Position numbers and translations under genes: made by a program. A stretch of 64,000 nt of DNA from Mallotus nudiflorus (lineage: Eukaryota; Streptophyta; Magnoliopsida; Malpighiales; Euphorbiaceae): positions 638,001-702,000 of the forward strand of contig CANTUR010000455.1 of assembly GCA_947683625.1 (NCBI GenBank). The letters are read 5' to 3'. This document shows, piece after piece, positions 1 to 11,051 of the stretch. The notes under the pieces are model-generated. The model was given only the letters and a program-made list of their open reading frames with translations. It did no database searches and was not told the origin of the DNA. Numbering within the stretch: position 1 is the stretch's first letter; the number at the start of each line of letters is the position of its first letter.

Positions 1-55
1 AGTACAAAACATGTTGAGGTATACTATTTGAGGAAAATATCTAAGGAAGGATGGG

Positions 56-1555
56 TGAAAAGAGTCCTAGAGGGGGGGTGAATAGGACTATCAAATAAAA
101 ATGAGAAATTAAAAAAATTCTTTGTAAGAATTAAATAGAAGTTGAGAAGGAAGAATGAAGAACACAAAGATTTAAGGAGTTCGGATTCAATAACAATCCT
201 ACGTCTCCACCTAACTTATCCCCAAGTTAGGATTTTTAATCACCCACAATCTTATTCACAGGATTAAGATTATACAAGAGTTTTATGGCTCACTCTTATA
301 ACCTTACAACATGAGTTTTCAAGGCTCACTCAAAAAAATCAAAACCCAAGTGTTTCAATGGACAACACTTAAACCAATTCCTTTAGAAATAAATCTCACT
401 TCCCTTCTAATCTAACCCAAGATTTAAGATGAAGAGAAATTCTATTTCTAACACACACCCAACTCTCACAAGAGTTATACAAATAAAGAATTATTTAAGA
501 GAATTTGAGAGCTCAATGAAAGCTTAAGAGATAATAAAAATGATAAAACAAGTTGCTTCACTTCCATTCAGCTCTAGAGGTATTTATACTAAAAAAATAT
601 AGCTTTTGGAGGTGCAAATGATGTGTCCAACGTCTATATTTTGAATTATTGAGACTGATGCTGTCAGACAGCTATTCATGGATTGAAACCGTAATTGGCT
701 CCTCAGGACGTTTGAATTTGCCCACACTTTCTTCATAAAAGTTGTAGATATTTGAATTATCTTTCCATATCAACTTAAATCACCTAAATTTGACTTCTGT
801 AACTTAATATATGTCCAAAATACTAAGGGTTGTGCAATCTGTAATGCAGACTATGGTCAGACAGCTATACCCAAATTGAAGCCGTGATTTGCTCATGAAG
901 AAATTTTAATTTGCTCATACTTTCTTCATGAAAGCTGTAGATATTTGAATTATCTTTCCATAAAATTTTGAATCACTTAAATTTGACTTCTTTAGCTCGG
1001 GATATGTCCAAATTATTGAGGATTGTGCAATCTGAAATGTAGAATACTGTCAGACAGCTATACACAAGTTGAAGCCGTGATCTGATCTTGAAGAAATTTG
1101 AATTTGCCTATATTTTCTTCATAAAAGTTGTATATATTTGACTTATATTTTTATATCATTTTGAATCACCTTAATTGGACTTCTGTAACTCAAGATATGT
1201 CCAAAATATTAAGAGATGTGCAGTCTGAGATGGCAGACGTATACGTGAATTTCAACTCAAAATTTTCATAACCAAATGAACTTGGATTTTCACAAAAAAG
1301 CCTAATTCAGAAAGCTCAAGATGTCTGCTTCAAATGTTAAGAAGCCCATTTTCTCATTTAAGAGCTCTAAATATGTCAAAAGCCTTCTTCAATCTCAGAG
1401 GTTCAATCAGCCCGAAAAGTCACTATAAATCAAAAAGTGTATATGCTTGGCATATGTTTCGTATATAATTCCCTACACACTTAATTGAAATTATTAGTAT
1501 AAAAATTGTTTATCAAAGTCCAAAATTAGGAGTTTGATCATGCAAATGGTCAACA
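56..1555 (-). repeat. 3' LTR of the Sirevirus-like element
   Basis: This 1,500-bp LTR matches 8495-9995 at about 97%. Read on the minus strand it starts TGTTGACC at 1555 and ends CTTTTCA at 56. Its centre holds three tandem copies of a 193-bp unit (see 663-1241). Confidence 0.95.
663..1241. repeat. 193-bp tandem repeat inside the 3' LTR (three copies)
   Basis: The motif GTCAGACAGCTAT recurs at 663, 856 and 1049, exactly 193 bp apart. Each is followed by diverged copies of the same text (GAAGCCGTGATT, CTTTCTTCAT, TATGTCCAAA). A partial fourth start (GGCAGACGTATAC) lies near 1230. Confidence 0.9.
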
Positions 1556-1571
1556 ATCTCCCCCTTTTTGG
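1556..1571 (-). other. Polypurine tract of the Sirevirus-like element
   Basis: Immediately inside the 3' LTR, the minus strand reads CAAAAAGGGGGAGAT. This is the usual primer site for plus-strand DNA synthesis. Confidence 0.85.
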
Positions 1572-3300
1572 CTTTGACAACCAATTTGAAAAATGATAAA
1601 TAATATGTGTGTGTGTGTGTAAAAAATAAATAACATATATAAGCATATTAAATAAAAATAGCTCCCCCTTACAAATTAAACAGATGCAAAATAAGAAATA
1701 ATTTTTCTCCCCCTTAACATGTGCATAAATTTAATATTTATCATGTATTAGAGCATATAAATAAATGATTTATCATAGTATGTATAAGGGTTTAACAAAT
1801 ATATTCCTTTAACAAAAATATATTTCTTTATTTCTCCTTCTTTTTTGACATGATAAGAAATATAAATAAATTTCATCATCCTTCTTGTCAAAAATAAAGA
1901 TAACAAGTTCTTAAACAACATGAAGGAAATAATTTCAAACATGTAATACATCACAAAATAATATGTATGCTATATCAAAACATCACATGATCATGTAGAG
2001 TTTAGCTATTCAATCATACATAATCATGTGGTACTTAGCATATCTTAAACACAATTATTTATCCCCTAAGCACATAGCTTCTTTAGCTTCTTCTCCCCCT
2101 TTGTCAAAGACAAAAAGAAAAGAGAGAGATATAAGGGGAAATAGACCTAAGGGAGCCAAAAATACTAAAGGGAATAAAAGATTAAGAACCAAAACAATGC
2201 AAGTAAAGATATTCAAAATCTTTATGAATTTGATGTCATTTTAATAGATAAAAGCCATTTAAAAAAAATGTATACATGAATGTTGCATGAATAAGCTCAA
2301 TTAATAGTCATGCAAAAAAAAAAATTCATGTAATATAAAAACAAAGTAAGCAAAACAAGGCTATTTATCATAAGGTCAAAACTAGTCATACTTACATTGT
2401 TATTATGCATGAGAAAAAGAATTATGTGAAATAAATTCAATTAATTTTCTCCCCCTATTTCAATGGATTTAAAAAAATATTGATATTAAGGACACACTAT
2501 CACATAGTTATGTCACTTACATAAACAAATCTTTGAAAAAAAAATTCCCTTAAAAGAAATTAACTAGATACGCATGCAAACTCAATTATTTTTCCTCCTT
2601 TGTCAAAATGCAAAGATAGACCAAATATTAAAAATATCCATGCATTATCAAAGATAAAAATAATTTCTAAGAAAACACAAAAATTAAACAAACTCAAAAA
2701 ATTTTTATTTTTTTTTATCCTGATACCAATTGAAAACTTTTATAGGTCATACCCAACCTATATTACCTTTCGTCAAAATGCAAATAAAATTGCATTAAAA
2801 AAAATACAATGATATTAAAATACCAATTGTAATCAAGAAATAAAACTAACAGCTCATGTTTTATATCCAAAAAATATTCAAAAAATAAACCGAACATAAA
2901 CTAACGAAAAATAGTTATAAAACACATTTAACAGCTCAAAACTTAGAGACATAAAGTATACCGAAAATAAACCTAGCATAAAATTAAAAAAAAAAATTGT
3001 TGAGGAGGAGGAATATTTATGCTATTTAAAATAATTAATTAATTGAATTTAGCTCAATAATTAATTATTAATTTGCAAAATAGGAGGGATTTTAAAAAAA
3101 TGAATGAATCCACACAAATCCAATTAAAATTAATACAAAGATCATGCAAATGGGAAATACAATATATCATGTATATGAACTAAATTTGCTAAAGCAAATA
3201 CTTTTAAAACAAAATATATACATGACGCTGAAAATAATTTTTTTTTTTTAAATAAAATCACATAAGAATCCAAACATCAATTCATCAATTTAACAAGTGA
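1572..3300 (-). other. Sirevirus 3' non-coding region with extra PPT-like copies
   Basis: No supported gene lies in this 1.7-kb AT-rich stretch between the end of pol and the 3' LTR. CTCCCCCT-type motifs (purine-rich on the element's sense strand) recur near 1662, 1706, 2092 and 2449, with a weaker copy near 2590. Several are followed by a TTTGTCAAA-type sequence, like the functional PPT at 1556. Short frames at 2026 and 2600 look random. Confidence 0.75.
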
Positions 3301-4947
3301 TCAAGACAAGCTTGAGTCATCAATCATACCAAGTTCATGCTTAATAAAATTCAATCTTTCCTCACAAAGAGGTTTGGTAAAGATGTCTGCTAATTGATGA
3401 TTAGTATCAACAAAATCAAGAAAAATATCACCATTTTGCACATGATCACGTAAGAAATGATGTCTAATGTCAATATGCTTAGTTCTAGAATGTTGAATGG
3501 GATTTTTACTAAGGTTTATAGCACTTGTATTGTCACATTTAATTGGAATGTGGTTAATATCAATGCCATAGTCCAGAAGTTGTTGTTTTTGCCATAGAAC
3601 TTGGGTGCAACAACAACTAGCCGCCACATATTCTGCTTCAGCGGTGGACAAGGCAACTGAAACTTGTTTCTTACTAAACCAAGAAACTAAGCAATTTCCT
3701 AAAATTTGACAAGTTCTAGAAGTGCTTTTTCTATCTAGTAAGCTACCAGCAAAATCAGCATCAGAATAACTAATCAAGTCAAAGGAAGAACTCCTAGGAT
3801 ACCAAAGTCCTAAATGCATTGTACCACAAAGATATTTGAAAATTCTTTTAATAGCATTCAAATGAGACTCTCTAGGACTTGATTGAAATCTAGCACACAA
3901 GTAAGTAGCAAACATAATATTAGGTCTACTAGCAGTTAAATAAAGAAGGGATCCGATCATACCTCTAAATCGCTTTTCATCAACCAGTTTACCATTCTCA
4001 TCCTTATTTAGTTTGGTTGTTGTGCTCATTGGAGTTTTGCTTGATTTAGCTCCATCCATTCCAAACTTCTTGAGAATGTCCCTTTTATATTTGGTTTGAT
4101 TAATGAAAATCCCATCTTCACATTGCTTGATTTGAAGTCCAAGAAAGAACTTGAGTTCTCCCATCATACTCATCTTAAATTCTCCTTGCATTAGCTTAGA
4201 AAATTCCTCACACAAGTAATGGTCAGTAGCACCGAAAATAATATCATCAACATAAATTTGAAAAATTAATAAATCATGCTTGGATTTCTTTATAAAAAGA
4301 GTTGTGTCAACTTTTCCTTTAGAGAAACCTTTCTCTAGTAAAAAGTTACTCAATCTTTCATACCAAGCTCTTGGAGCTTCTTTCAATCCATACAATGCTT
4401 TTGATAATTTAAAAACATGATTTGAAGAGTTAAAATTTTCAAAACCCGGAGGTTGTTCAACATATACCTCCTCTTCAATAAAACCATTTAAAAATGCACT
4501 TTTAACATCCATTTGATAAAGTTTAAAATTCATGTATGATGCAAATGCAAGTAACATCCTAATAGCTTCTAACCTTGCAACGGGGGCAAAGGTTTCATCA
4601 TAATCAATGCCTTCCTCTTGATTATAACCTTTAGCTACTAGTCTAGCTTTGTTTCTAGTTATGACACCTTGTCCATTCATCTTATTTCTAAACACCCATT
4701 TGGTGCCTATAATAGGATGATGTTTAGGTCTAGGAACCAAGGTCCAAACCTTGTTTCTCTCAAATTGATTTAACTCTTCTTGCATAGCAAGGACCCAAAA
4801 TTCATCACACAAAGCATCATCAATATTTTTGGGTTCAATTTGAGAAATGAAGGCTAAATTAACAGTAGATTTTAATTGAGATCTAGTAGTTACCCCTTTT
4901 GTAGTGTCACCTATAATGAGGTCTTGAGGGTGAGCTTTCTTGAATTG
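3301..4947 (-). pseudogene. Copia pol, reverse transcriptase and RNase H half
   Basis: The C-terminal half of copia pol, open from Met at 4812 to the stop at 3301 (503 residues), and open in the same frame up to the stop at 4948. Counted from the 4812 Met: RT core from about residue 25, motif MDVKSAFLNG with catalytic D102, LYGLKEAPRAWY near 140-151, active site YVDD at 187-190, and RNase H from about 345 with DAD at 351-353 and AEAEY near 391-395. The end, LADIFTKPL near 474-482, is typical of plant copia elements. It would be made as part of a polyprotein; the upstream stop at 4948-4950 cuts it off from integrase. This half itself looks intact. Confidence 0.93.
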
Positions 4948-6411
4948 TCAATCCTTTGGAAGTTCATCCTTCAATGCAGGTTGAGATGTCTCCTCATTTT
5001 CCTTCTTACTTGGCTCTTCAAGTTCCAAAGGCTTACTAGCATTTTCTTCTTGTGTTTCCATAATCTCATTGTCACCTACAATATCATCAATACTACAAAC
5101 ATCCTTTCTAGGATCAAGTGAGTTTGATTCATCAAATACCACATGCATTGACTCTTCAACTACTAGAGTTCTCTTATTAAAGACCCTATATGCCTTGCTA
5201 GAGATGGAATAGCCTAGGAAAATTCCTTCATCGGCTTTGGAATCAAATTTTCCAAGATTATCCTTGGTGTTCAATATAAAGCACTTGCATCCAAATACTC
5301 TTAGATATGAGATTTTGGGTTTTCTATTGTTCCATAGCTCATAAGACGTTTTATTTAAAATTGATCTTTTGAAAACTCGGTTTGAAATATAACAAGATGT
5401 ATTAACTGCTTCCGCCCAAAAGTATAAAGGCAAATTATACTCATGAAGCATTGTTCTAGCCATTTCCATAAGAGTTCTATTTTTCCTTTTAACTACCCCA
5501 TTTTGTTGAGGAGTTCTAGGAGATGAAAATGTGTGAGAAATACCATTTTCATTACAATAGTTTTTGAAAAACTCATTTTCAAATTCGGTTCCATGATCAC
5601 TTCTAATATATGAAATACAAAATCCTTTTTCTTTTTGAACTCTTTTTGAAAAATTTTCAAAAGCTTTAAATGCATCATTCTTATAAGCAAGAAAACACAC
5701 CCAAGTATATCTAGAGTAATCATCAACCAACATATAAGCATAGTGCATTCCACTAAGACTAGCAACTCTTATTGGTCCAAACAAATCCATATGTATAAGT
5801 TCAAGTGGTCTAGAGGTGGACACTACATTTTTTAGCTTAAATGAGGACTTGGATTGTTTTCCCTTTTGACAAGCATCACAAGGTTTATCTTTAGTGAATT
5901 CAAGCTTAGGTAAACCAAGTATAAGTTCATGTTTACAAAGATCATTTAAAAACTCAAAATTTGCATGTCCTATTCTTCTATGCCATGTCCATGTGTCATG
6001 GGAGATAGACACTAAGCATTTTATGTCTTTGTTATCAATTTTATTCAAATCAATGACATAAACATTGTCTATTCTTTCACCACTAAAAATAATTTTATTT
6101 TCATCAAGACTACTAACAAAGCAATTTTTAGGATAAAAAGTTACTTTATTTCCCATGTCACATAGTTGACTTATACTAAGCAGATTGTGTTTAAGACCAT
6201 CAACAAACAACACATGATGTATAGATAAGGATTGAGGATTACCTATTTCTCCAATGCAAATAATTTTTCCTTTTGCATTATCTCCGAAAGTAACGTGTCC
6301 TCCATCCTTAGCATCAAGTTTATTGAATTGCTCTTTATCTCCTATCATGTGCCTTGAACATCCACTATCGAGATACCACTTGCTTTTTGTTCTTGTGGAT
6401 TTCAAGCACAT
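4948..6411 (-). pseudogene. Copia pol, protease and integrase half
   Basis: This frame of 487 residues carries the aspartic protease motif YLDSGCSRHM (active-site D at about residue 15), the GAG-pre-integrase HHCC zinc site (H144, H149, C178, C181) and the integrase core. The DDE residues should be D209 (HMDLFGP), D272 (RSDHGTEF) and a glutamate after QQNGVV. That glutamate is a lysine here (codon 5488-5490, residue 308), which should abolish strand transfer. The frame ends at a TGA (4948-4950), and the RT half continues in the same frame beyond it. A TAA directly precedes the first Met, and gag runs in another frame, so the gag-pol link is broken too. Confidence 0.92.
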
Positions 6412-7006
6412 TTACACAATACAATTTAAGTGTTCTTTTGGACCCAAACCTTTCTTGGTCTAGGTTGGTTAGTTTTAAGATAATTCGTAGGAAGTAAGTT
6501 CATATGCAGTTTTCTATAAAAACACACATTATTGGTATGTCCTTTAATCATGCAATATGAACATATAATATTTTTAAATTTATTTCTCCTAGAATGAAAT
6601 GCTTTCCTAGTGTGCGCAGCATGCCTTTGGTGTTATGTGTATCTTTTATTATTTTATGACACTGAGTGAGACATACATTGGCAATGGTGATGAGCATTTC
6701 GATAAGTTTGTGCAATATATTTATGTGCATTGTGTTGTGCAACATGCCTATTATAATTACGTCTGGTGTACATATAAGCATGCTTAGGTTGAGGTGCTCT
6801 AGTTTGAGACTTACCTTTTTATGTTAATGAAGGGTTAATCTTATGAGATTTTTCCTTGCTATTTAACACATGAGATTTTTTAGCTTGAATCTCATTTGAG
6901 GTTGAAGGAGTAGAATCATGTGAAGCTTTAATAAAAGTAATATGTGATGAGGATGATGAAGACATTCCATTTTATATCCAATTCCATATGTATCTCCATG
7001 AAATTT
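6412..7006 (-). pseudogene. Decayed gag C-terminus and gag-pol junction
   Basis: Minus-strand translation shows a second zinc-knuckle-like pattern CSYCMIKGHTNNVC (CX2CX4HX4C, around 6520-6565) and then RKVWVQKNT before a TAA. Both suit the end of a copia gag just before protease. The frame upstream is broken by stops and at least one frameshift. The open frame at 6548-6781 is out of phase with this match and is not a gene. Confidence 0.6.
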
Positions 7007-8461
7007 TTAAAAGTCAAGAAGACTATCTAAAGTTTCTTTTCCTCTCTTAAATTTAGCAATGGAATTTTTTAATTCTAAGACTTCCTTAGAAAGCTTATGA
7101 TTTTCATCATTTGCTTTCTTAAGTTGGTCTTCCAAAGAATTACAATATTTAGCATCACTTACAAGTTTTTCATTTGATGCAACAAGTTTAGCAAAATCAA
7201 TTTTCAAACATTCAAAATCCTTATTTAAGCTAGCAAACTCATGTTTATATTTTTTCTTCTTAGATAACAAACTTTTGCATTTAACAAGCAATTTGCTCAC
7301 AATAGAGCTCTCATCATCATCATCATGATCATCACAATATTCATCACAATCATCAAAAGAGGAGTAAGAAGTGAATGGTACCTCATTTTCATTTTCAATG
7401 GCCATGAAGCAAAGATTGGCAACTTCTTGTTGTTCCTCTTCCTCTTCGAATTCGGAGGAATCATCCCAAGTAGCTTTGAATGCCTTCTTCTTATCTTTTG
7501 CTCCTTTGCTCTTGAATTTGAGTTTGGGACATTCATTTCTAATGTGTCCTGGTTTCTTGCATTCATAGCAAGTAACCTCTTTTATTTTCTTCCTCCCATC
7601 TCCTTCGAACTTCTTGTTGAAGTCCCTTGTTCTTAAGAAATTTTTCTTTCTTAAGAACTTCTTAAAGTTCTTAGTGAGCATGGCAATGTCACCATCTTCA
7701 TCACTAAAATCTTTAATGCTTTCCTCTTCACTATCTTCTTGAAGAGCTTTTAGAGCAATGCTCTTTTTCTTTTCTTCTTTCTCTTCTTATTCTTCACCTC
7801 TTTGCTTAATGGTGAGCTCATGTGTCAAGAGCTTACCAATGAGCACATCGGTTGATAGAGTGGAGAGGTCTTGAGCTTCCTCAATTGAAGTAACACAAGA
7901 TTCCCAATCCTTCTTAGGTAGGATTCTTAGAATCTTATTGTTTACCTCTTCCTTGGAGAAATGTTTTCCAAGTTTCTTGAGGGTTGTGAGGAGAGCATTA
8001 AGACGGTTTGTCATCTCCGTGATTGATTCTTGAGGCTTCATTTTGAAGAGTTCATATTCATACATATGAAGTTGAACCTTCTTGCTTCTCACTTGAATGT
8101 TGCCTTCATAGTGATTCTCCAAGGTCTCCCACATTTCTTTAGCTGAAATGCAATGTTGAAGCTTGCCTCCTTCTTCTCTTGTCATGGAGGAGACTAGAGT
8201 AATCATAGCCTTTTTATTTTTGTGATTTTCTTCCTTTTAATCAACACTCCATTGGCTTCTTGCAAGTGTAGTTACCACACCATCAATGATAGTTGTAGGT
8301 GGTTCCCAACCTCTTAGGACAATATCCCAAAGTTTGATGGAATCACAATCAAGATATAATTCCATTTTGAATTTCCAATGTGGATAGTCACTACCATCAA
8401 AGAATGGTCTAAGAGAAGAGATATTTTGTGATTCACTCCCCATGATCTTGTATTCTAGCAA
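7007..8461 (-). pseudogene. Copia gag (capsid/nucleocapsid), three in-frame stops
   Basis: Sireviral gag in one frame, broken by TAA at 8237-8239, TAA at 7787-7789 and a stop at 7007. The likely start is the Met of MGSESQN a few codons inside the open frame. The N-terminal part (FFDGSDYPHWKFKMELYL) and middle part (WETLENHYEGN, LTTLKKLGKHF) match the copia gag polypeptide family. The nucleocapsid zinc knuckle CYECKKPGHIRNEC lies at about 7529-7570, followed by an acidic stretch and a coiled-coil-like region. It would coat the element RNA in virus-like particles. Frames on the opposite strand are shadows of the low-complexity acidic segment. Confidence 0.9.
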
Positions 8462-8480
8462 TAAAGTACCTAGAATTCAA

Positions 8481-8492
8481 GCTCTGATACCA
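8481..8492 (-). other. Primer-binding site, initiator-Met tRNA type
   Basis: The minus strand reads TGGTATCAGAGC two bases inside the 5' LTR. It is a perfect match to the PBS used by most plant copia elements and fixes the element's orientation. Confidence 0.95.
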
Positions 8493-8494
8493 AA

Positions 8495-9995
8495 TGAAAA
8501 GAGTCCTAGAGGGGGGATTGAATAGGACTATCAAATAAAAATGAGAAATTAAAAGAATTCTTTGTAAGAATTAAATAGAAGTTGAGAAGGAAGAATGAAG
8601 AACACAAAGATTTAAGGAGTTCGGATTCAATAACAATCCTACGTCTCCACCTAACTTATCCCCAAGTTAGGATTTTTAATCACCCACAATCTTATTCACA
8701 GGATTAAGATTATACAAGAGTTTTATGGCTCACTCTTATAACCTTACAACATGAGTTTTCAAGGCTCACTAAAAAAAACCAAAACCCAAGTGTTTCAATG
8801 GACAACACTTAAACCAATTCCTTTAGAAATAAATCTCACTTCCCTTCTAATCTAACCCAAGATTTAAGATGAAGAGAAATTCTATTTCTAACACACACCC
8901 AACTCTCACAAGAGTTATACAAACAAAGAATTATTTAAGAGAATTTGAGAGCTCAATAAAAGCTTAAGAGATAATAAAAATGATAAAACAAGTTGCTTCA
9001 CTTCCATTCAGCTCTAGAGGTATTTATACTAAAAAAATATAGCTTTTGGAGGTGCAAATGATGTGTCCAACATCTATATTTTGAATTATTGAGACTGATG
9101 CTGTCAGACAGCTATTCATGGATTGAAACCGTAATTGGCTCCTCAGGAAGTTCTAATTTTCCCATACTTTCTTCATAAAAGTTGTAGATATTTGAATTAT
9201 CTTTCCATATCAACTTGAATCACCTAAATTGGACTTATGTAGCTTAAGATATGTCCAAAATACTAAGGGTTATGCAATCTGTAATGTAGACTATGGTCAG
9301 ACAGCTATACCCAAATTGAAGCCGTGATTTTCTCATGAAGAAATTTTAATTTGCTTATACTTTCTTCATGAAAGCTGTATATATTTGAATTATATTTCCA
9401 TAAAATTTTTAATCACTTAAATTTGACTTCTTTAGCTCGGGATATGTCGAAATTACTGAGGATTGTGCAATCTGAAATGCAGAATACTGTCAGACAGCTA
9501 TACACAAGTTGAAGCCGTGATCTGCTCATGAAAAAATTTTAATTTGCCTATATTTTCTTCATAAAAGTTGTATATATTTGACTTATATTTTCATATCATT
9601 TTAAATCACCTTAATTGGACTTCTGTAACTCAAGATATGTCCAAAATACGAAGAGATGTGCAGTCTGAGATGGCAGACGTATACATGAATTTCAACTCAA
9701 AATTTTCATAACCAAATGAACTTTTATTTTCACAAAAAAGCCCAATTCAGAAAGCTCAAGATGTCTTCTTCAAATGTTAAGAAGCCCATTTTCTCATTTA
9801 AGAGCTCTAAATATGTCAAAAGCCTTCTTCAATCTCAGAGGTTCAATCAACCCGAACAGTCACTATAAATCAAAAAGTGTATATGCTTGGTATATGTTTC
9901 GTATATAATTCCCTACACACTTAATTGAAATTATTAGTATAAAAATTGTTTGTCAAATTCCAAAATTAGGAGTTTGATCATGCAAATGGTCAACA
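8495..9995 (-). repeat. 5' LTR of the Sirevirus-like element
   Basis: This 1,501-bp partner of 56-1555 is the promoter-bearing LTR for the minus-strand element. The same 193-bp tandem units start at 9103, 9296 and 9489. It is followed on the right by the TSD ATGGG. Confidence 0.95.
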
Positions 9996-10000
9996 ATGGG

Positions 10001-10912
10001 ACATGTTCTAGGAAGGGCTAAAAAGGACAAAAGACACGCATTACTTGGGGAGGAAGCCAAATTTTCACATATATTCTTTCACACATAAGAGACAGAGGAG
10101 AAAAAGAAGTTTAAAAAGAGACCCATTTAGAAGATTCAAGCTCCTTTGGATAACATTTCTCACTTTTAACTATCATATTCTCTTGTTATGTAATTGAATA
10201 TTGAATGATGAATTTATAGCTATGAGTAGCTAAGTTCTTTTATGTTGTTGGGATTTTGGAAACCCATTTGATTTAAGTTCATTTAATATATTAGTTCTTG
10301 TTCATATATTGCATATTGTGTTTATTGAGCTTATTGAGTAGTGTATTATGGCTAAAAGCAATTTTTATTTGAATTTATGCATTAAGAAAAGGTGGATTCA
10401 ATATACCCATAAATACTTGTTAGATATCTTAATGACTTGAGAAAGCTTGTGTAGATCAAATCCTCTTTAAGTTTGTTGAATGTCTTACAAGTTATTTTAG
10501 ATCTTATTGTATGATGATGATGAGAATTAAGTCATATTGTGAGATTTGATTAAAACTTGTTTATGAGATTAGCAATGCTCGAGAGAGATTGTTATTCAAT
10601 TTATGAAAGCTTGAGGTATGCAATAGAACTTGCATTAATTTATTATTTGGCTTAATGATAATGTGGTGTACCAATTCCACAATAATATGCCTTTACCATT
10701 GCTTATTTCCTTATTATTATGATTTATAATTACTTGATTTATATTTCTTTATTTAGTTATTATTTTAGCTCTTTATTTGCTTTAATTAAACCACCATTGA
10801 TTAAAGATTAATAAATGTTTAGTCCTCAATCTCTATGGAGATGATACTATACTTATGACTTTATTACTTGTTTGACATGTGCACTTATAGTAGTCAGTCA
10901 TTAAGTAATAAG
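10001..10912 (+). repeat. Athila-type LTR remnant (3' part)
   Basis: Sequence between the Sirevirus and the Athila PBS. It reads like the U5/leader end of an Athila LTR, with ATGAGTAGCTAAGTT near 10220 and ACATGTGCACTTATAG near 10875 just before the PBS. The other part lies at 1-55. It contains no gene. The exact LTR end is not certain. Confidence 0.55.
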
Positions 10913-10916
10913 TTTT

Positions 10917-10933
10917 TAGTGTTGTTGCCGAGG
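10917..10933 (+). other. Degenerate primer-binding site, tRNA-Asp type
   Basis: TAGTGTTGTTGCCGAGG compares with the Athila consensus TGGCGCCGTTGCCGGGG. All five differences are C-to-T or G-to-A, as expected from deamination of methylated cytosines. Confidence 0.75.
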
Positions 10934-11051
10934 ATTAACAGAGCTAACATTATAATTCATTAATATTGTTTTTTATTAGAGTTTTTTCTATTTTTAGTAT
11001 TATGTTTTTATTAACTTATGAATTATAGTTTTAGGTACTTTGGTGTTATGT

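Larger units (their letters stand above)
56..9995 (-). mobile_element. Ty1/copia retrotransposon, Sirevirus-like, nearly complete
   Basis: A 9,940-bp element on the minus strand flanked by the exact 5-bp duplication ATGGG (51-55 and 9996-10000). It has two 1.5-kb LTRs beginning TG and ending CA, a perfect initiator-Met PBS, a PPT, and gag and pol in copia order (protease, integrase, RT, RNase H). The long LTRs, the overall size and the repeated PPT motifs between pol and the 3' LTR are marks of the Sirevirus lineage. A manual comparison found about 46 differences between LTRs, roughly 3%, so this is one of the younger insertions here. Several in-frame stops and frameshifts make it non-autonomous. 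It interrupts the LTR of the Athila element. Confidence 0.95.

Noticed and set aside
663..1241. Regularly spaced repeats considered as a CRISPR-like array
   Set aside because: The units are contiguous 193-bp tandem copies within a eukaryotic LTR, with no short repeat-spacer structure or cas genes.
7297..7636. Frames on both strands overlapping gag
   Set aside because: They are shadows of the acidic low-complexity part and zinc-knuckle part of gag in other frames.
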